NCBI GenBank assembly: GCA_913061415.1 | Contig: CAJXUD010000001.1 | Span: 310,001-374,000, forward strand | DNA length: 64,000 bases | Direction: 5' to 3' | Source of the DNA: an uncultured Oleispira sp. | GTDB lineage: Bacteria; Pseudomonadota; Gammaproteobacteria; Pseudomonadales; Oceanobacteraceae | Shown here: in pieces, positions 34,935-44,578 of the stretch | How the letters are laid out: the number at the start of each line of letters is the position of its first letter | Numbering within the stretch: the stretch's first letter is position 1 | Translations under genes and position numbers: made by a program | Notes under the pieces: generated by a model | Database searches by the model: none | What the model was told of the DNA's origin: nothing | What the model saw: the letters and a program-made list of their open reading frames with translations, nothing else

Positions 34935-35051
34935 ATGGCTAAGATAGCTTCTCATATAAAAATCCGCAGACGCTTACATGCAATGCCGGTTGCCGTCGGC
35001 TTGATTGTTTTATTAACGGTCGTATTATTTACTCAGAATGGAATGATGTAA
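34935..35051 (+). CDS. Possible 38-aa membrane microprotein
   Basis: The frame starts at ATG 34935 behind GAAAGGATG. It encodes a basic N-terminus (HIKIRRRLH) and one hydrophobic segment (about residues 18-32, PVAVGLIVLLTVVLF). This is a typical single-span small membrane protein. Its 3' end overlaps the end of the opposing HAD gene by 23 nt. No family is recognised and its expression is unproven. Confidence 0.45.
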   Translation: MAKIASHIKIRRRLHAMPVAVGLIVLLTVVLFTQNGMM

Positions 35052-35736
35052 TACTTCGGATCAACTGATCTAAGTGGGTAATGTCGGCATCGGCTTTACT
35101 CACAGAATTTGGCCAGTCTTGATTAAGAATATTTGCCCATACTGTTTTAAATCCTAATTTTCTTGCCGCTTCAATATCTTGCTCTGGGTGGTCGCCTATA
35201 TGACAACTCTCGTGAGCTTTTACTTTGGCATATTTAAGTGCTGCCAAAAACATATCTTCAGCGGGCTTAGGTCGTGCGACATTTTCTGCATGATAATGAG
35301 CGTGAAATAAGTGATCAATGCCAATGCTGGTTAAATTTGCATTGCCATTGCTTAGTGCAATAACGTGATACTTTTTCTTCAGCTCGTTTAACACTTCCAG
35401 TGCGTCAGGAAATAATTCAACTTTATTTCGAGCAGCTAAAAATTCAGAAAATACCTGTTGTGACTGTTCGCGTGCTTGAGTCGGGTTCATACCGCACTCG
35501 GTTAAAATCTGAAAGATGTATTCAATTCTTAACAAGCTTAATTTGTGACGTAGTGCGGGATGTTGTTGAACAACGTGTCGCTTTAGTTGCTGCAAGCTAT
35601 CAGTAGTGAAATGAGCGGAGGCTGTTGGGCAACGTTGAGTGATGGCTTGCCACTGAACGTTTTCTGCTCGTGCAATAACGGGGTCCGTATGCCAGAGCGT
35701 ATTATCCAGATCGAAGGTGATCAGTTTAAGCGCCAT
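35029..35736 (-). CDS. HAD-superfamily hydrolase (YigB-like)
   Basis: The 235-residue HAD-IA phosphatase has motif I FDLDNTLW with Asp9/Asp11, motif II VIALSNGN, motif III Lys in ARPKPAED, and motif IV HIGDHPEQDI. Members next to xerC/dapF (YigB) dephosphorylate FMN in riboflavin synthesis. That activity is plausible here from position and length but not proven. It is the last gene of the lptM-lysA-dapF-DUF484 unit, 13 nt after DUF484 with no xerC between. Confidence 0.88.
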   Translation of the reverse strand: MALKLITFDLDNTLWHTDPVIARAENVQWQAITQRCPTASAHFTTDSLQQLKRHVVQQHPALRHKLSLLRIEYIFQILTECGMNPTQAREQSQQVFSEFLAARNKVELFPDALEVLNELKKKYHVIALSNGNANLTSIGIDHLFHAHYHAENVARPKPAEDMFLAALKYAKVKAHESCHIGDHPEQDIEAARKLGFKTVWANILNQDWPNSVSKADADITHLDQLIRSITSFHSE

Positions 35737-35749
35737 TAGAATCGCTCAA

Positions 35750-36421
35750 TCAGTTTTGTGGCAAGTTGGGTAAAATGAGCCCGAGTACATCAGAGATGTA
35801 ATCTAGGAATAACGTATCCATTGAGCTGCGATAAAATTTGGGGTCGTCGCTAGCAACACACAAAACACCAGTCTGCTGACCGTTACGAATTTGCGCGGCG
35901 GCAATCGATTCGGCGCTGCTATGGTGTTCGTCTAATAATAGATCCATGGTTTCATCTGTGAGCTGACCACAGAACGCACGGTGGCCTTTAAATAAACGAT
36001 GAATCTCTCGCTGCTTATCTTTATTGCTGATGCTGCGCAGAGGGTGCTCAAGCTTCTCGTCGGTGAAGTATAATAAGCTCCAATGATCAACGCTGAAATC
36101 TTGGCGTAAGCTATCATCAAGTGCAACTTCAACATCGATCCAGTTTTTAGCATCGATCAGCGCCAAGACTAAGCGTTTGGTTTTTCCGAATAATTTATCA
36201 TTACGGCGCGCATTTTCTAGCAAGCTACTTAAGCGCTGGCGCAGCTCAACATTGCGTTCACGATAAACGGCTAGCTGGCGTTCAATTAAGCTGGTTGCTT
36301 GTCCTGAGTTATGAGGAATGCGTAGCCCAACTAATAAATCGTCTTTGGCTATAAAAAAGTCAGGATGATCACGTAAATATTGCTCAACGTCTGCATCAGT
36401 AAGCCGTAATGATTCACTCAT
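35750..36421 (-). CDS. DUF484 family protein (GAF-like)
   Basis: The 223-residue DUF484 protein starts with the conserved VEQYLRDHPDFF segment, has a coiled-coil part (about 45-75) and a GAF-like C-terminal domain. Its function is unknown; genes of the family almost always lie between dapF and xerC. Here dapF is upstream but xerC is missing downstream. Confidence 0.9.
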   Translation of the reverse strand: MSESLRLTDADVEQYLRDHPDFFIAKDDLLVGLRIPHNSGQATSLIERQLAVYRERNVELRQRLSSLLENARRNDKLFGKTKRLVLALIDAKNWIDVEVALDDSLRQDFSVDHWSLLYFTDEKLEHPLRSISNKDKQREIHRLFKGHRAFCGQLTDETMDLLLDEHHSSAESIAAAQIRNGQQTGVLCVASDDPKFYRSSMDTLFLDYISDVLGLILPNLPQN

Positions 36422-36431
36422 TATTAATACC

Positions 36432-36554
36432 CTAAATTCCCTTCGACTTTTTATCGCTAGTCTTTATACAAGCTGTCTTTATATGAACTGTCTTTAAATT
36501 AACAGCTTTTAAGTTACCTGTCTTTAAACCGACAGACTTTGAATCGACAAGCAT
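36432..36554 (-). CDS. 40-aa repeat microprotein between dapF and DUF484
   Basis: The leftward frame starts at an ATG overlapping the dapF stop by one base (TGATG) and ends 10 nt before the DUF484 ATG. It is built of pentapeptide units such as VGLKT, VNLKT, VHIKT and ACIKT encoded by a 15-bp tandem repeat. The spacing resembles a normal operon member. The repeat period keeps the frame open, so the ORF could also be a by-product of the repeat. It is not recognised as a known protein, though the units resemble the pentapeptide-repeat pattern. Confidence 0.4.
   Translation of the reverse strand: MLVDSKSVGLKTGNLKAVNLKTVHIKTACIKTSDKKSKGI
36444..36548. repeat. 15-bp tandem repeat, seven units
   Basis: Seven contiguous 15-bp units with consensus near TGTCTTTAAATNAAC, diverged at several positions each. 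The array fills almost the whole dapF-DUF484 gap. Confidence 0.85.
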
Positions 36555-37396
36555 CAAATATTTACGCGGCCTTCAAATACGTTACTGGTTGGGCCGGTCA
36601 TGATGACATCGCCTTTACCATCCCATTCGATCGTTAAAGAGCCACCTGGAAGATCGACCTGAACTTTATTGTCGAGCAATCCTCGCAATATTCCTGAAAC
36701 TACCGCGCCACAAGCACCCGTTCCGCAGGCTTTTGTTTCGCCGACGCCACGTTCAAATACTCGCAGTTTTACATGGTTGCGATTTACCACCTGCATAAAG
36801 CCTGCATTGACTTTTTGAGGAAAGCTCACATGCGCTTCGACTAATGGGCCGAGTACTTCAACAGGCGCAGTATCGATATCGTCGACAATAATAACACCGT
36901 GTGGGTTACCCATTGAAACAGCACCCAGTTCAATACGGCCGTGTCCTGGAACTTCTATTTTATAACTAACCGCTTGCGATTTATCATTACCTTCAGGTAC
37001 GAAGGGAACGTTAGCGGGCTCTAAAATAGGCGGGCCCATATTGACGATTACGTCGTTTTCTGGAGTCAGCTCTAAGGTCATATTGCCGCTGGCCGTTTCA
37101 ACACGAATATTACGACGGCCAATTAATTTTTGTTCATAAACAAATCGAGCAAAGCAGCGTGCACCGTTGCCACAGTTTTCAACTTCACTGCCATCGGAAT
37201 TGAATATGCGGTATTTAAAATCCACATCATGCTTAGTGGGCACTTCAACTAATAGCAGCTGATCAAATCCCACACCAAAATTACGATCCGCTAAGTGACG
37301 AATTTGCATCGGGGTTAGGTATGCGTGCTGAGTCACTAGATCAACGACCATAAAGTCGTTACCTAGCCCATGCATTTTATTAAATTTTATCCACAT
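36554..37396 (-). CDS. dapF: Diaminopimelate epimerase
   Basis: The 280-residue PLP-independent racemase converts LL- to meso-diaminopimelate for lysine and peptidoglycan. The catalytic cysteines are Cys75 in ENCGNGARC and Cys224 in TKACGTGACG. The start MWIKFNKMHGLGNDF is canonical. It is co-directional with lysA upstream (56 nt). Confidence 0.96.
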   Translation of the reverse strand: MWIKFNKMHGLGNDFMVVDLVTQHAYLTPMQIRHLADRNFGVGFDQLLLVEVPTKHDVDFKYRIFNSDGSEVENCGNGARCFARFVYEQKLIGRRNIRVETASGNMTLELTPENDVIVNMGPPILEPANVPFVPEGNDKSQAVSYKIEVPGHGRIELGAVSMGNPHGVIIVDDIDTAPVEVLGPLVEAHVSFPQKVNAGFMQVVNRNHVKLRVFERGVGETKACGTGACGAVVSGILRGLLDNKVQVDLPGGSLTIEWDGKGDVIMTGPTSNVFEGRVNI

Positions 37397-37452
37397 TCTT
37401 CTATAACCTTTTAGTGCACGTGCAATGACTAATTGTGTATTACACCAGCGTC

Positions 37453-38715
37453 TTACTTTGACGGTAGCAGTTGTTCACCGGCGTATAAATCAGCAATGCT
37501 TTCTCGTGCACGAACAAGATAGCTCGTATCACCGTCGACCATTATTTCTGCTGGACGTGGGCGGCTATTGTAATTTGAGGCCATAACAAACCCATAAGCC
37601 CCCGACGATTTAACTGCAAGCAAGTCGCCCGCTTGCAAATTTAGCTGACGATCTTTACCCAAGAAGTCACCGGTTTCACAAACTGGGCCTACTAAATCCC
37701 ATGCTTTTGTATCGGCTAGGTTACGATCAGAATGTTGAACTGCAGGAATGATTCCTTGCCAAGCGCTGTATAAGGCAGGGCGAATTAGATCGTTCATGGC
37801 ACCATCAATAATGGCGAAGTTCTTTTCTTCGTTCGATTTCAAGAACTCAACTTGAGTTAAGAAAATACCGGCATTGGCTGCAATAGAGCGGCCTGGCTCG
37901 AAGATTAATTTAAGTTGGCGATCGCCTAAGCGTTCAGTTAACTCGGCAATGTATTCGCCAGGAGTGGGTGGCACTTCATCATCATAAGTGACGCCTAAGC
38001 CGCCGCCTAAATCTAGGTGATGAATCGCGATGCCTTGCTCAGCAAGAATATCAACTAAGGCTAAAACACGATCCAGTGCATCCATGAATGGGGCTGTTTC
38101 GGTTAGCTGACTACCAATATGGCAGTCGATCCCTTGCACGTCTAGGTTCGACATCGCATTGGCTTTGGCATAGATGCGCGGTGCATCGTCGATATCAACA
38201 CCAAATTTGTTTTCTTTTAGGCCAGTAGAAATATACGGGTGTGTTTGTGCATCGACATCTGGGTTTACACGGATAGAGATAGGCGCTTGCATGTTCATTT
38301 CAGCGGCTACGTCGTTAACGCGATCAAGTTCAGCTTCTGATTCAATATTGAAACAATGAACACCGACTTCTAATGCACGACGAATTTCATAGGCCTTTTT
38401 GCCAACCCCAGAAAAAACAACTTTCTTCGGGTCGCCGCCGGCAGCGATAACACGTTCTAGTTCGCCAATCGATACGATATCAAAACCCGCACCTAATTTT
38501 GCCAATACGTTCAGTACGGCTAAGTTAGAATTGGCTTTCATGGCGTAGCAGACAAGATGATCACGGCCTTGAAGGGCATTTTCATAGGCTAGGTAATGTT
38601 CTTCAAACGCTTTGCGTGAGTAAACATAGCAAGGAGTGCCATATTGGGCAGCGATATCGACAGTCGAGACTGATTCAGCGTGCAGTACGCCATTATTATA
38701 ATCGAATATGTTCAT
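37453..38715 (-). CDS. lysA: Diaminopimelate decarboxylase
   Basis: The 420-residue fold-III PLP enzyme makes L-lysine from meso-diaminopimelate. PLP lysine is Lys60 in CYAMKANSN; the GGGLGV phosphate site, EPGRSI and the GPVCETGD motif that contributes the second active-site Cys are present. It lies in the conserved lptM-lysA-dapF order. Confidence 0.96.
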   Translation of the reverse strand: MNIFDYNNGVLHAESVSTVDIAAQYGTPCYVYSRKAFEEHYLAYENALQGRDHLVCYAMKANSNLAVLNVLAKLGAGFDIVSIGELERVIAAGGDPKKVVFSGVGKKAYEIRRALEVGVHCFNIESEAELDRVNDVAAEMNMQAPISIRVNPDVDAQTHPYISTGLKENKFGVDIDDAPRIYAKANAMSNLDVQGIDCHIGSQLTETAPFMDALDRVLALVDILAEQGIAIHHLDLGGGLGVTYDDEVPPTPGEYIAELTERLGDRQLKLIFEPGRSIAANAGIFLTQVEFLKSNEEKNFAIIDGAMNDLIRPALYSAWQGIIPAVQHSDRNLADTKAWDLVGPVCETGDFLGKDRQLNLQAGDLLAVKSSGAYGFVMASNYNSRPRPAEIMVDGDTSYLVRARESIADLYAGEQLLPSK

Positions 38716-38796
38716 TGTATTTCTAATCTAAAAGGTTGCAGGTTAGCTGGGGTGCAGTTGTTTTTATCAGTTGTCTTAGTCGATAGTAGCGCTGAT

Positions 38797-38922
38797 TTAT
38801 CGTGGCGCTACTGAGCTAGAAACAGGTGTGGCGTCGTCTTTAGGAATATAAAGAGGGCCTTTTTGTCCACAGCCAGCTAATAGTAACAATCCTGTTAAAA
38901 CAGGTAATAAGAAAAAACGCAT
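38797..38922 (-). CDS. lptM: LPS-assembly lipoprotein LptM
   Basis: The 41-residue lipoprotein has lipobox LLAGC with Cys18, followed by the family mark GQKGPLYIP. LptM (formerly YifL) helps LptD oxidative maturation in the outer-membrane LPS translocon. It is too short for most gene callers but its position upstream of lysA is the conserved one. Confidence 0.9.
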   Translation of the reverse strand: MRFFLLPVLTGLLLLAGCGQKGPLYIPKDDATPVSSSVAPR

Positions 38923-38957
38923 GTCAGTCTCCCGAATTTGTCGCCATTATACGGCAG

Positions 38958-41768
38958 TTAGCGGGCAGTCGATAGGGCCATTAGAGCGTGGTTCAAATCC
39001 TTTTCTATCCCTTGTTTGTATTTAATGTGTTGAATGATGCTCTCGTCGTTATGGAGGGCCAGATCTGTGAGGTAAACCGGATAATTCTCATTCTCTGAGC
39101 GCATGCTTAAAATCGTTTTTGCGACCTGGGTATACAGTTCAGATCCCCACTCCCATATACTGAACTCTTCGCCGTTGCAGTAGATGTTTACCTGATGCTG
39201 GTCATCTAGAATGGCATTAAGCTGAATACGACTGGTCTGTTGCTGCAGGGGCGGTAGGCGTCTTGGAATAGGTTCAAACTCTGTGGTTTCTTTATTTCGT
39301 ATTAGCTCAAACAATAAGATAGGTCGTGCATTCGCTCGAATTAAACGCCCTTGCATGCGCTGATCAACTTGGCGTAAAAAACGAATAATCGGCATTAACA
39401 CTTCTGTATTAGAACTCGCTTTCTGCTGTTGATGCAGCAAGACGCCTTGTTCATCCAATAGGTACCAAAAGTAACTGTCTTCTTTGTGCCAAAAATACAG
39501 CTGCCAAGTATCGGGTTTAGTATTTTGGAAGATCGCCTTGAGCGGACTACCACTTAAGGCATTTATATCGAGTGCATAATGCCCATAGTGTTCGCGAGGG
39601 CGGGCGAGAATGCTCAGAAACTTCGCTACTGAATCTGCTTGTTGAAGGTTGATTCCGTTTCTATCTTGCTGCCAGACATAATAGTTTTTACCCGCTTCTA
39701 AAATATAATCGACCTTGGGGTGCGCCAACGTATGCTGAGTTAAGTCGCTAATCACCTCATGAACCCGTGCGCTAATCGCTTGTGATCTGCTTGCACAGAA
39801 ACAGTGGCATAGGTATTCAGGCCAGCCTTGCTTACGTGCAAGTGGGATGTATTGCAGCAAATAATACAGGCTATCAATAATGGTATTTTCACCTTTAAAG
39901 CGTTGCACTTGCCACTCTCCCCAGCTGTTAATGGTGAGTAAATCGATACTTTGTACTAGGTTCTCTTTGAGGGCGCTATAAACCAAGGCATCTCCGCGAC
40001 TGCTGAGTTTTTGCATACCTTGGCGGGTAAACTTATACATAGGGTCAATGCCAGCATTAATAAAGATTTGCCATTGCGCTGGGCGGCTTGGGTGCAAAAA
40101 GTTATTGGTGTCGACATCTTTGGGTAAAGGAATTTGGCGCACGACCTGAATGAGTTCTTTAAGCTCATAAATGGTTAGTGGGTTGTGTTCGGGGTAGATT
40201 GCATAGTTCGTATGATGACTGATTAAACCATTAAAATGGGCATAACAAAGCAGCTCGATAAGGCTAGGAGATTGCTTAATGCTGCGATTGTTTCCTTCTT
40301 TATTGTAGGTTCCTGCAATCAGCTGCCAACGGTGTTCAGGCGACAGAACGAGAGAGATTTTATCTTGTACCAAGTCTGGAGCGATGTTGGGATTAATGGT
40401 GAGAATCTTTCCTGGCTTGGCGTCATAAATAGCGTAAAGCTGGTTGCCTAATAGCGTTAGATCTTGGCGGTTGATACGAATCTTGGTGGCGTATTGCTCG
40501 CTAAAAGACGCTAGGTAGCGATAACTGGTCAGCATTTCATTCACGAGTGCATTACGTTCTGTTTGCACTTCATGCACTAACCATTCGTCACGATTATCTA
40601 AGTGAGCGATGCGGGGGTAGGTCCACTGCCAAGAGTCGACAATTTGCTGTAATTCTTGATAGCGCCACTGGCGCTTCTGGCCTTGGGTTGCTTTTGTTAG
40701 CGGTAGGTCGGCTTTAAAGTAGAAAGCTCGGCGTAAGAGTTCTAAGCGCTTATCATCAAACTCTGCGGCAACATGATCACTCACTCGATTGAGCATGAGT
40801 AAATAACTGTCGCACGTTAGAGGTTCGGTATCGCCACTATGAACGGCGTCTTTTAGATCCCAGCATAAGGGCCGTATATCAGGATACTGACTGGCATAGT
40901 GCTGGGTTAATAAGAGTTTGAGTAAGGATTTATACGGATTCTTTAAGCCTTTGTTAAGTTGCCATAAACCAGCACCGACAAATTCCGCCGCAGGTATCGT
41001 CGGGATGCTGCCAAAATTGATCCAGTGAATATCGTGGATGATCTGCTGATCGAATAGATGATCCAAATAGTCTTGGCTGTATTGTTCATACTCTGTTGGC
41101 ACTAGCCACCAACTGGGCATGCGGCCGGCAAGCCATAAGGATGAACGATAAAATTCGTCTAATAGCAAAAGGTGCTGGGTCGAGCCTGAGTGTTCGGAAT
41201 CGACATTGGCTTGCTGCTTTCCTCGGCGAAACTCTTCGGCATCCATCAAGAAAAAATGCAGTTCAACTTTTTGTCCTTCAGCCCACTTTTCAATCAGCTC
41301 ACACTTCTTTTTTAATAGCGCTAATTGCTCACTATTAATGTCGTGCGTGTGGCAAAGCCAGACATCAAGATCGCTATCGGCTGTTTGTGCCAGCGTACCT
41401 AAGCTGCCCATTAAAAAGAGTGCTTGAATGGAGCGATCACCACTTATTTTAGGTATCTGCAGTCCTTTGGCGACAAAGCGTAGGGCATTTAATGAATCCA
41501 CTTGCGGGTTGTAATGTTCAATACCCGCAGGGACTTTAAAGTTAATAAAACCGGGCAGTTGAGGATTGTTTAAATGTAATAAAATTGGGAGTACATCAAG
41601 CACGCGAGTTTGTCGGTCTAGCATTAAGCTCCGAGCTTGTTCGAGGCGTGCGCTATTGAGGCCCAAAAATGAAAGTCGCCATTGATGAATTTGCTGGGAT
41701 TTTGGTGGCGTAATGTTTAGTGGTTTGGCCTTTGTATTAGACGAGACCTGAGAGGGAGATTTAGGCAT
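38958..41768 (-). CDS. cyaA: Class I adenylate cyclase
   Basis: The 936-residue enterobacterial-type cyclase has an N-terminal catalytic domain with nucleotidyltransferase motif GSLGTLAQTADSDLDVWLC (about 121-139) and a C-terminal regulatory part. It makes cAMP for CRP/Vfr. The length is close to Pseudomonas CyaA. It starts at MPKSPSQVSS with a short proline/lysine lead. Confidence 0.94.
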   Translation of the reverse strand: MPKSPSQVSSNTKAKPLNITPPKSQQIHQWRLSFLGLNSARLEQARSLMLDRQTRVLDVLPILLHLNNPQLPGFINFKVPAGIEHYNPQVDSLNALRFVAKGLQIPKISGDRSIQALFLMGSLGTLAQTADSDLDVWLCHTHDINSEQLALLKKKCELIEKWAEGQKVELHFFLMDAEEFRRGKQQANVDSEHSGSTQHLLLLDEFYRSSLWLAGRMPSWWLVPTEYEQYSQDYLDHLFDQQIIHDIHWINFGSIPTIPAAEFVGAGLWQLNKGLKNPYKSLLKLLLTQHYASQYPDIRPLCWDLKDAVHSGDTEPLTCDSYLLMLNRVSDHVAAEFDDKRLELLRRAFYFKADLPLTKATQGQKRQWRYQELQQIVDSWQWTYPRIAHLDNRDEWLVHEVQTERNALVNEMLTSYRYLASFSEQYATKIRINRQDLTLLGNQLYAIYDAKPGKILTINPNIAPDLVQDKISLVLSPEHRWQLIAGTYNKEGNNRSIKQSPSLIELLCYAHFNGLISHHTNYAIYPEHNPLTIYELKELIQVVRQIPLPKDVDTNNFLHPSRPAQWQIFINAGIDPMYKFTRQGMQKLSSRGDALVYSALKENLVQSIDLLTINSWGEWQVQRFKGENTIIDSLYYLLQYIPLARKQGWPEYLCHCFCASRSQAISARVHEVISDLTQHTLAHPKVDYILEAGKNYYVWQQDRNGINLQQADSVAKFLSILARPREHYGHYALDINALSGSPLKAIFQNTKPDTWQLYFWHKEDSYFWYLLDEQGVLLHQQQKASSNTEVLMPIIRFLRQVDQRMQGRLIRANARPILLFELIRNKETTEFEPIPRRLPPLQQQTSRIQLNAILDDQHQVNIYCNGEEFSIWEWGSELYTQVAKTILSMRSENENYPVYLTDLALHNDESIIQHIKYKQGIEKDLNHALMALSTAR

Positions 41769-41806
41769 AGATTGAGTATAGACAAGAAATCTAAACTCAC
41801 GAGGTC

Positions 41807-41854
41807 AAAAAAGCCCCTTATCTTTATTTAATGCAACAATAAAAATAAGAGGCT
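41807..41854 (-). terminator. Terminator after argH
   Basis: Read leftward: AGCCTCTTATTTTTATT, loop GTTGCATTA, then AATAAAGATAAGGGGCT and a T-run. The stem has minor mismatches. It separates argH from cyaA. Confidence 0.82.
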
Positions 41855-41882
41855 AATGAGCGGCGACTGGCTAAGTTAGGAA

Positions 41883-43274
41883 TTAACGCTTAGCTAAACG
41901 CTCGCTGGCACGTTTTGCTGCAGCAACTACTTGCTTAGGTGCAGTGCCACCAATATGGTCACGAGCAGAGACAGAACCTTCAAGAGTAAGAACATCGAAT
42001 ACGTCAGCGGTGATTTGGTCAGAGAACTGTTGCAGCTCTTCTAAGGTCATCTCACTTAGGTCTTTACCGGTTTCGATGCCGTACGCTACCGCTTTACCCA
42101 CAATCTCGTGTGCGTCACGGAATGGAATGCCTTTCACTACTACGTAATCGGCAAGGTCTGTTGCGGTCGAGAAACCACGACGGGCTGCTTCGTACATAGA
42201 CGGCTTGTTTGGCTCAAGGTGCGGCGCCATATCAGCGAAAGCACGGATGCTATCGCGCAAGGTATCAACCGTATCAAATAAAGGCTCTTTATCCTCTTGG
42301 TTGTCTTTGTTGTACGCCAACGGCTGCGACTTCATTAGGGTAAGCAGTGACATAAGGTGACCATAAACACGGCCAGACTTACCACGTACTAACTCTGGAA
42401 CATCTGGGTTTTTCTTCTGCGGCATAATTGAAGAGCCTGTGCAGAAGCGATCTGGAAGGTGAATAAACTGGAACTGAGCAGAAGCCCAAAGTACGAGCTC
42501 TTCCGAGAAGCGAGACATGTGCATCATGATGATGGCGCCCGCTGCGGTAAATTCGATGGCGAAATCACGATCCGAAACAGAATCTAGGCTGTTTTCTGTA
42601 GGAGCTGTAAAGCCCAATAGCTCAGCCGTATAGTGACGATCAATTGGGTAAGTAGTCCCCGCTAACGCTGCTGCACCTAGTGGTAAGTGGTTCAAACGCT
42701 TACGCACATCTAATAGACGCTCGTAATCACGCTCTAGCATTTCGTTCCACGCCAAAATGTGGTGGCCAAAAGTTACTGGCTGAGCCGTTTGCAGGTGAGT
42801 GAAGCCCGGCATGATCGTATCAGAATGAGCCGCGGCTAAGCCGATTAAGCCTTCTTGTAAGCGGGTTAGTTCAGCGCCAATGTTATCAATTTCGTCACGT
42901 AGGTATAAACGAATGTCGGTAGCTACTTGGTCGTTACGAGAACGGCCAGTATGCAGCTTCTTGCCTGTGATACCGATTTTAGCGGTTAGCGCTGCTTCGA
43001 TGTTCATGTGAACGTCTTCAAGCTCGATAGACCAGTTAAAGTCGCCACGTTCGATCTCGATGCGTACTTCTTCAAGGCCACGTAAAATATCGTCGCACTC
43101 TGCTTGAGTCAGTACGCCAACCTTAGTGAGCATTTTAGCGTGAGCGATGGAGCCTTGAATATCATGAGCGTACATACGCTGATCAAAATCAACTGAAGCA
43201 GTATAACGGGCAACAAAAGCATCGGTTGGCTCAGAAAAACGGCCACCCCAAGAAGAGTTAGTTTGATCGGACAT
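41883..43274 (-). CDS. argH: Argininosuccinate lyase
   Basis: The enzyme is 463 residues from the ATG at 43274 ([11 protein letters not shown]); an in-frame ATG 12 codons upstream is rejected because GAGGT precedes the inner start and the family begins there. It carries the fumarase/lyase signature [12 protein letters not shown]. It catalyses the last step of arginine synthesis. It is divergent from algZ. Confidence 0.96.
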   Translation of the reverse strand: MSDQTNSSWGGRFSEPTDAFVARYTASVDFDQRMYAHDIQGSIAHAKMLTKVGVLTQAECDDILRGLEEVRIEIERGDFNWSIELEDVHMNIEAALTAKIGITGKKLHTGRSRNDQVATDIRLYLRDEIDNIGAELTRLQEGLIGLAAAHSDTIMPGFTHLQTAQPVTFGHHILAWNEMLERDYERLLDVRKRLNHLPLGAAALAGTTYPIDRHYTAELLGFTAPTENSLDSVSDRDFAIEFTAAGAIIMMHMSRFSEELVLWASAQFQFIHLPDRFCTGSSIMPQKKNPDVPELVRGKSGRVYGHLMSLLTLMKSQPLAYNKDNQEDKEPLFDTVDTLRDSIRAFADMAPHLEPNKPSMYEAARRGFSTATDLADYVVVKGIPFRDAHEIVGKAVAYGIETGKDLSEMTLEELQQFSDQITADVFDVLTLEGSVSARDHIGGTAPKQVVAAAKRASERLAKR

Positions 43275-43464
43275 GAATACCTCGAACGAAAAATGAGAAG
43301 TGCAGGGCAAGTAGATTGAAATGCACGAAAATTTGAATGGGCGAATTATAGCCTTGTCAGGGGTGAATTAGTAGTCATCAAGGCGCACCAAAGAAGCAAA
43401 CCAAATCGCGGCCGTGGGGTAATTATTCCTTGTATTATGGGCGAGACAGCGGAACACTGAGGTT

Positions 43465-44550
43465 ATGGATATTCATAATAAAAAACTCGAAACCTTCTTT
43501 TTACCCGATCTCTGTAATGTGAGGGCGGTATTAGTTCTGATTTTATTATCGGAAGCCCTTGTGACCGCGTTAATTTTAATTGAAAGCAGTGTTGTCGCTT
43601 TCCAATGGGAGCGCTTTGCAACGGTATCGTACTTTGTTCAGTGGGTTGCCTTACTCTCGGTTGCTTTGCTGTGCCAGTCGCGCAAGTTTATGGCGCGCTT
43701 GGCGTTGCCTTGGGCGGTATGCTGGGCCATGTCGCTATTAATGCTGGTCTGTTTTTCTATCAGCTTAGCGGTTGAATCTGTCTTCCCTTTTCTGGGGTTG
43801 GGCTATGAAATTAACTGGTCATGGATACTGCGCAACATCTTAATCAGTGCCATTTTTGGCGCCATGGGATTGCGTTACTTTTATGTGCAAAGCCAGTGGC
43901 GTTTAAAAAGTCAGGCCGAGCTTAGTGCGCGCTTAGAAGCATTGCAGGCTAGAATTCGTCCGCACTTCTTTTTTAATAGTTTAAATACCGTTGCCTCTCT
44001 GATCGCAATTGATCCTGAAAAAGCTGAAAATATGCTGGTCGATTTATCGTCATTATTTCGCGTGGTTTTGAAAGACCAGAATGCACAGGTAGATCTGTCA
44101 GCAGAAATTGAACTGGGTCGACGTTATATTAATATCGAGCAAGAGCGGCTTGGGGATAGGCTGCAGATAGAGTGGCAGCTACCCGCTGAAATCCCCAATA
44201 TTCAAGTGCCGCAGCTGTTATTACAGCCGTTGCTTGAAAATGCGATTTATCACGGCGTTCAGCCCTTGATAAATGGGGGCAAAGTCGTTATTAATTTGAG
44301 TCCGAATGAAGACGGTAGCAACAAGGAAAAGCGTTGGTTGCTGACGATTGAAAATGATAAAGCGGAGCAGGTGGTTAGAAAAGGGGGGCATCAAATATCG
44401 CTGCCTAATATTGCTATGCGCTTAGACGCCGTTTTTGACGGTGCAGCAACCTTGCATTGCGAAGAAACTGCCAACCAGTACCGGGTGATTGTTGGCTTGC
44501 CGGAATATACTAGTCAGGCTAAACACGACTTTAACAATAAAACTGCATGA
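43465..44550 (+). CDS. algZ: LytS/AlgZ-type sensor histidine kinase
   Basis: The 361-residue protein has about four membrane helices in residues 20-140, then a coiled stretch and a His_kinase domain with phospho-acceptor His in ARIRPHFFFNSLNTVASLI. The ATPase N-box is LLQPLLENAIYHGVQP. The conserved place between argH and algR supports AlgZ (FimS). In Pseudomonas the pair controls alginate and twitching; the local regulon is unknown. Confidence 0.88.
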   Translation: MDIHNKKLETFFLPDLCNVRAVLVLILLSEALVTALILIESSVVAFQWERFATVSYFVQWVALLSVALLCQSRKFMARLALPWAVCWAMSLLMLVCFSISLAVESVFPFLGLGYEINWSWILRNILISAIFGAMGLRYFYVQSQWRLKSQAELSARLEALQARIRPHFFFNSLNTVASLIAIDPEKAENMLVDLSSLFRVVLKDQNAQVDLSAEIELGRRYINIEQERLGDRLQIEWQLPAEIPNIQVPQLLLQPLLENAIYHGVQPLINGGKVVINLSPNEDGSNKEKRWLLTIENDKAEQVVRKGGHQISLPNIAMRLDAVFDGAATLHCEETANQYRVIVGLPEYTSQAKHDFNNKTA

Positions 44551-44578
44551 ATAACCTGATGCTAGAGCTGAGAAAAAA

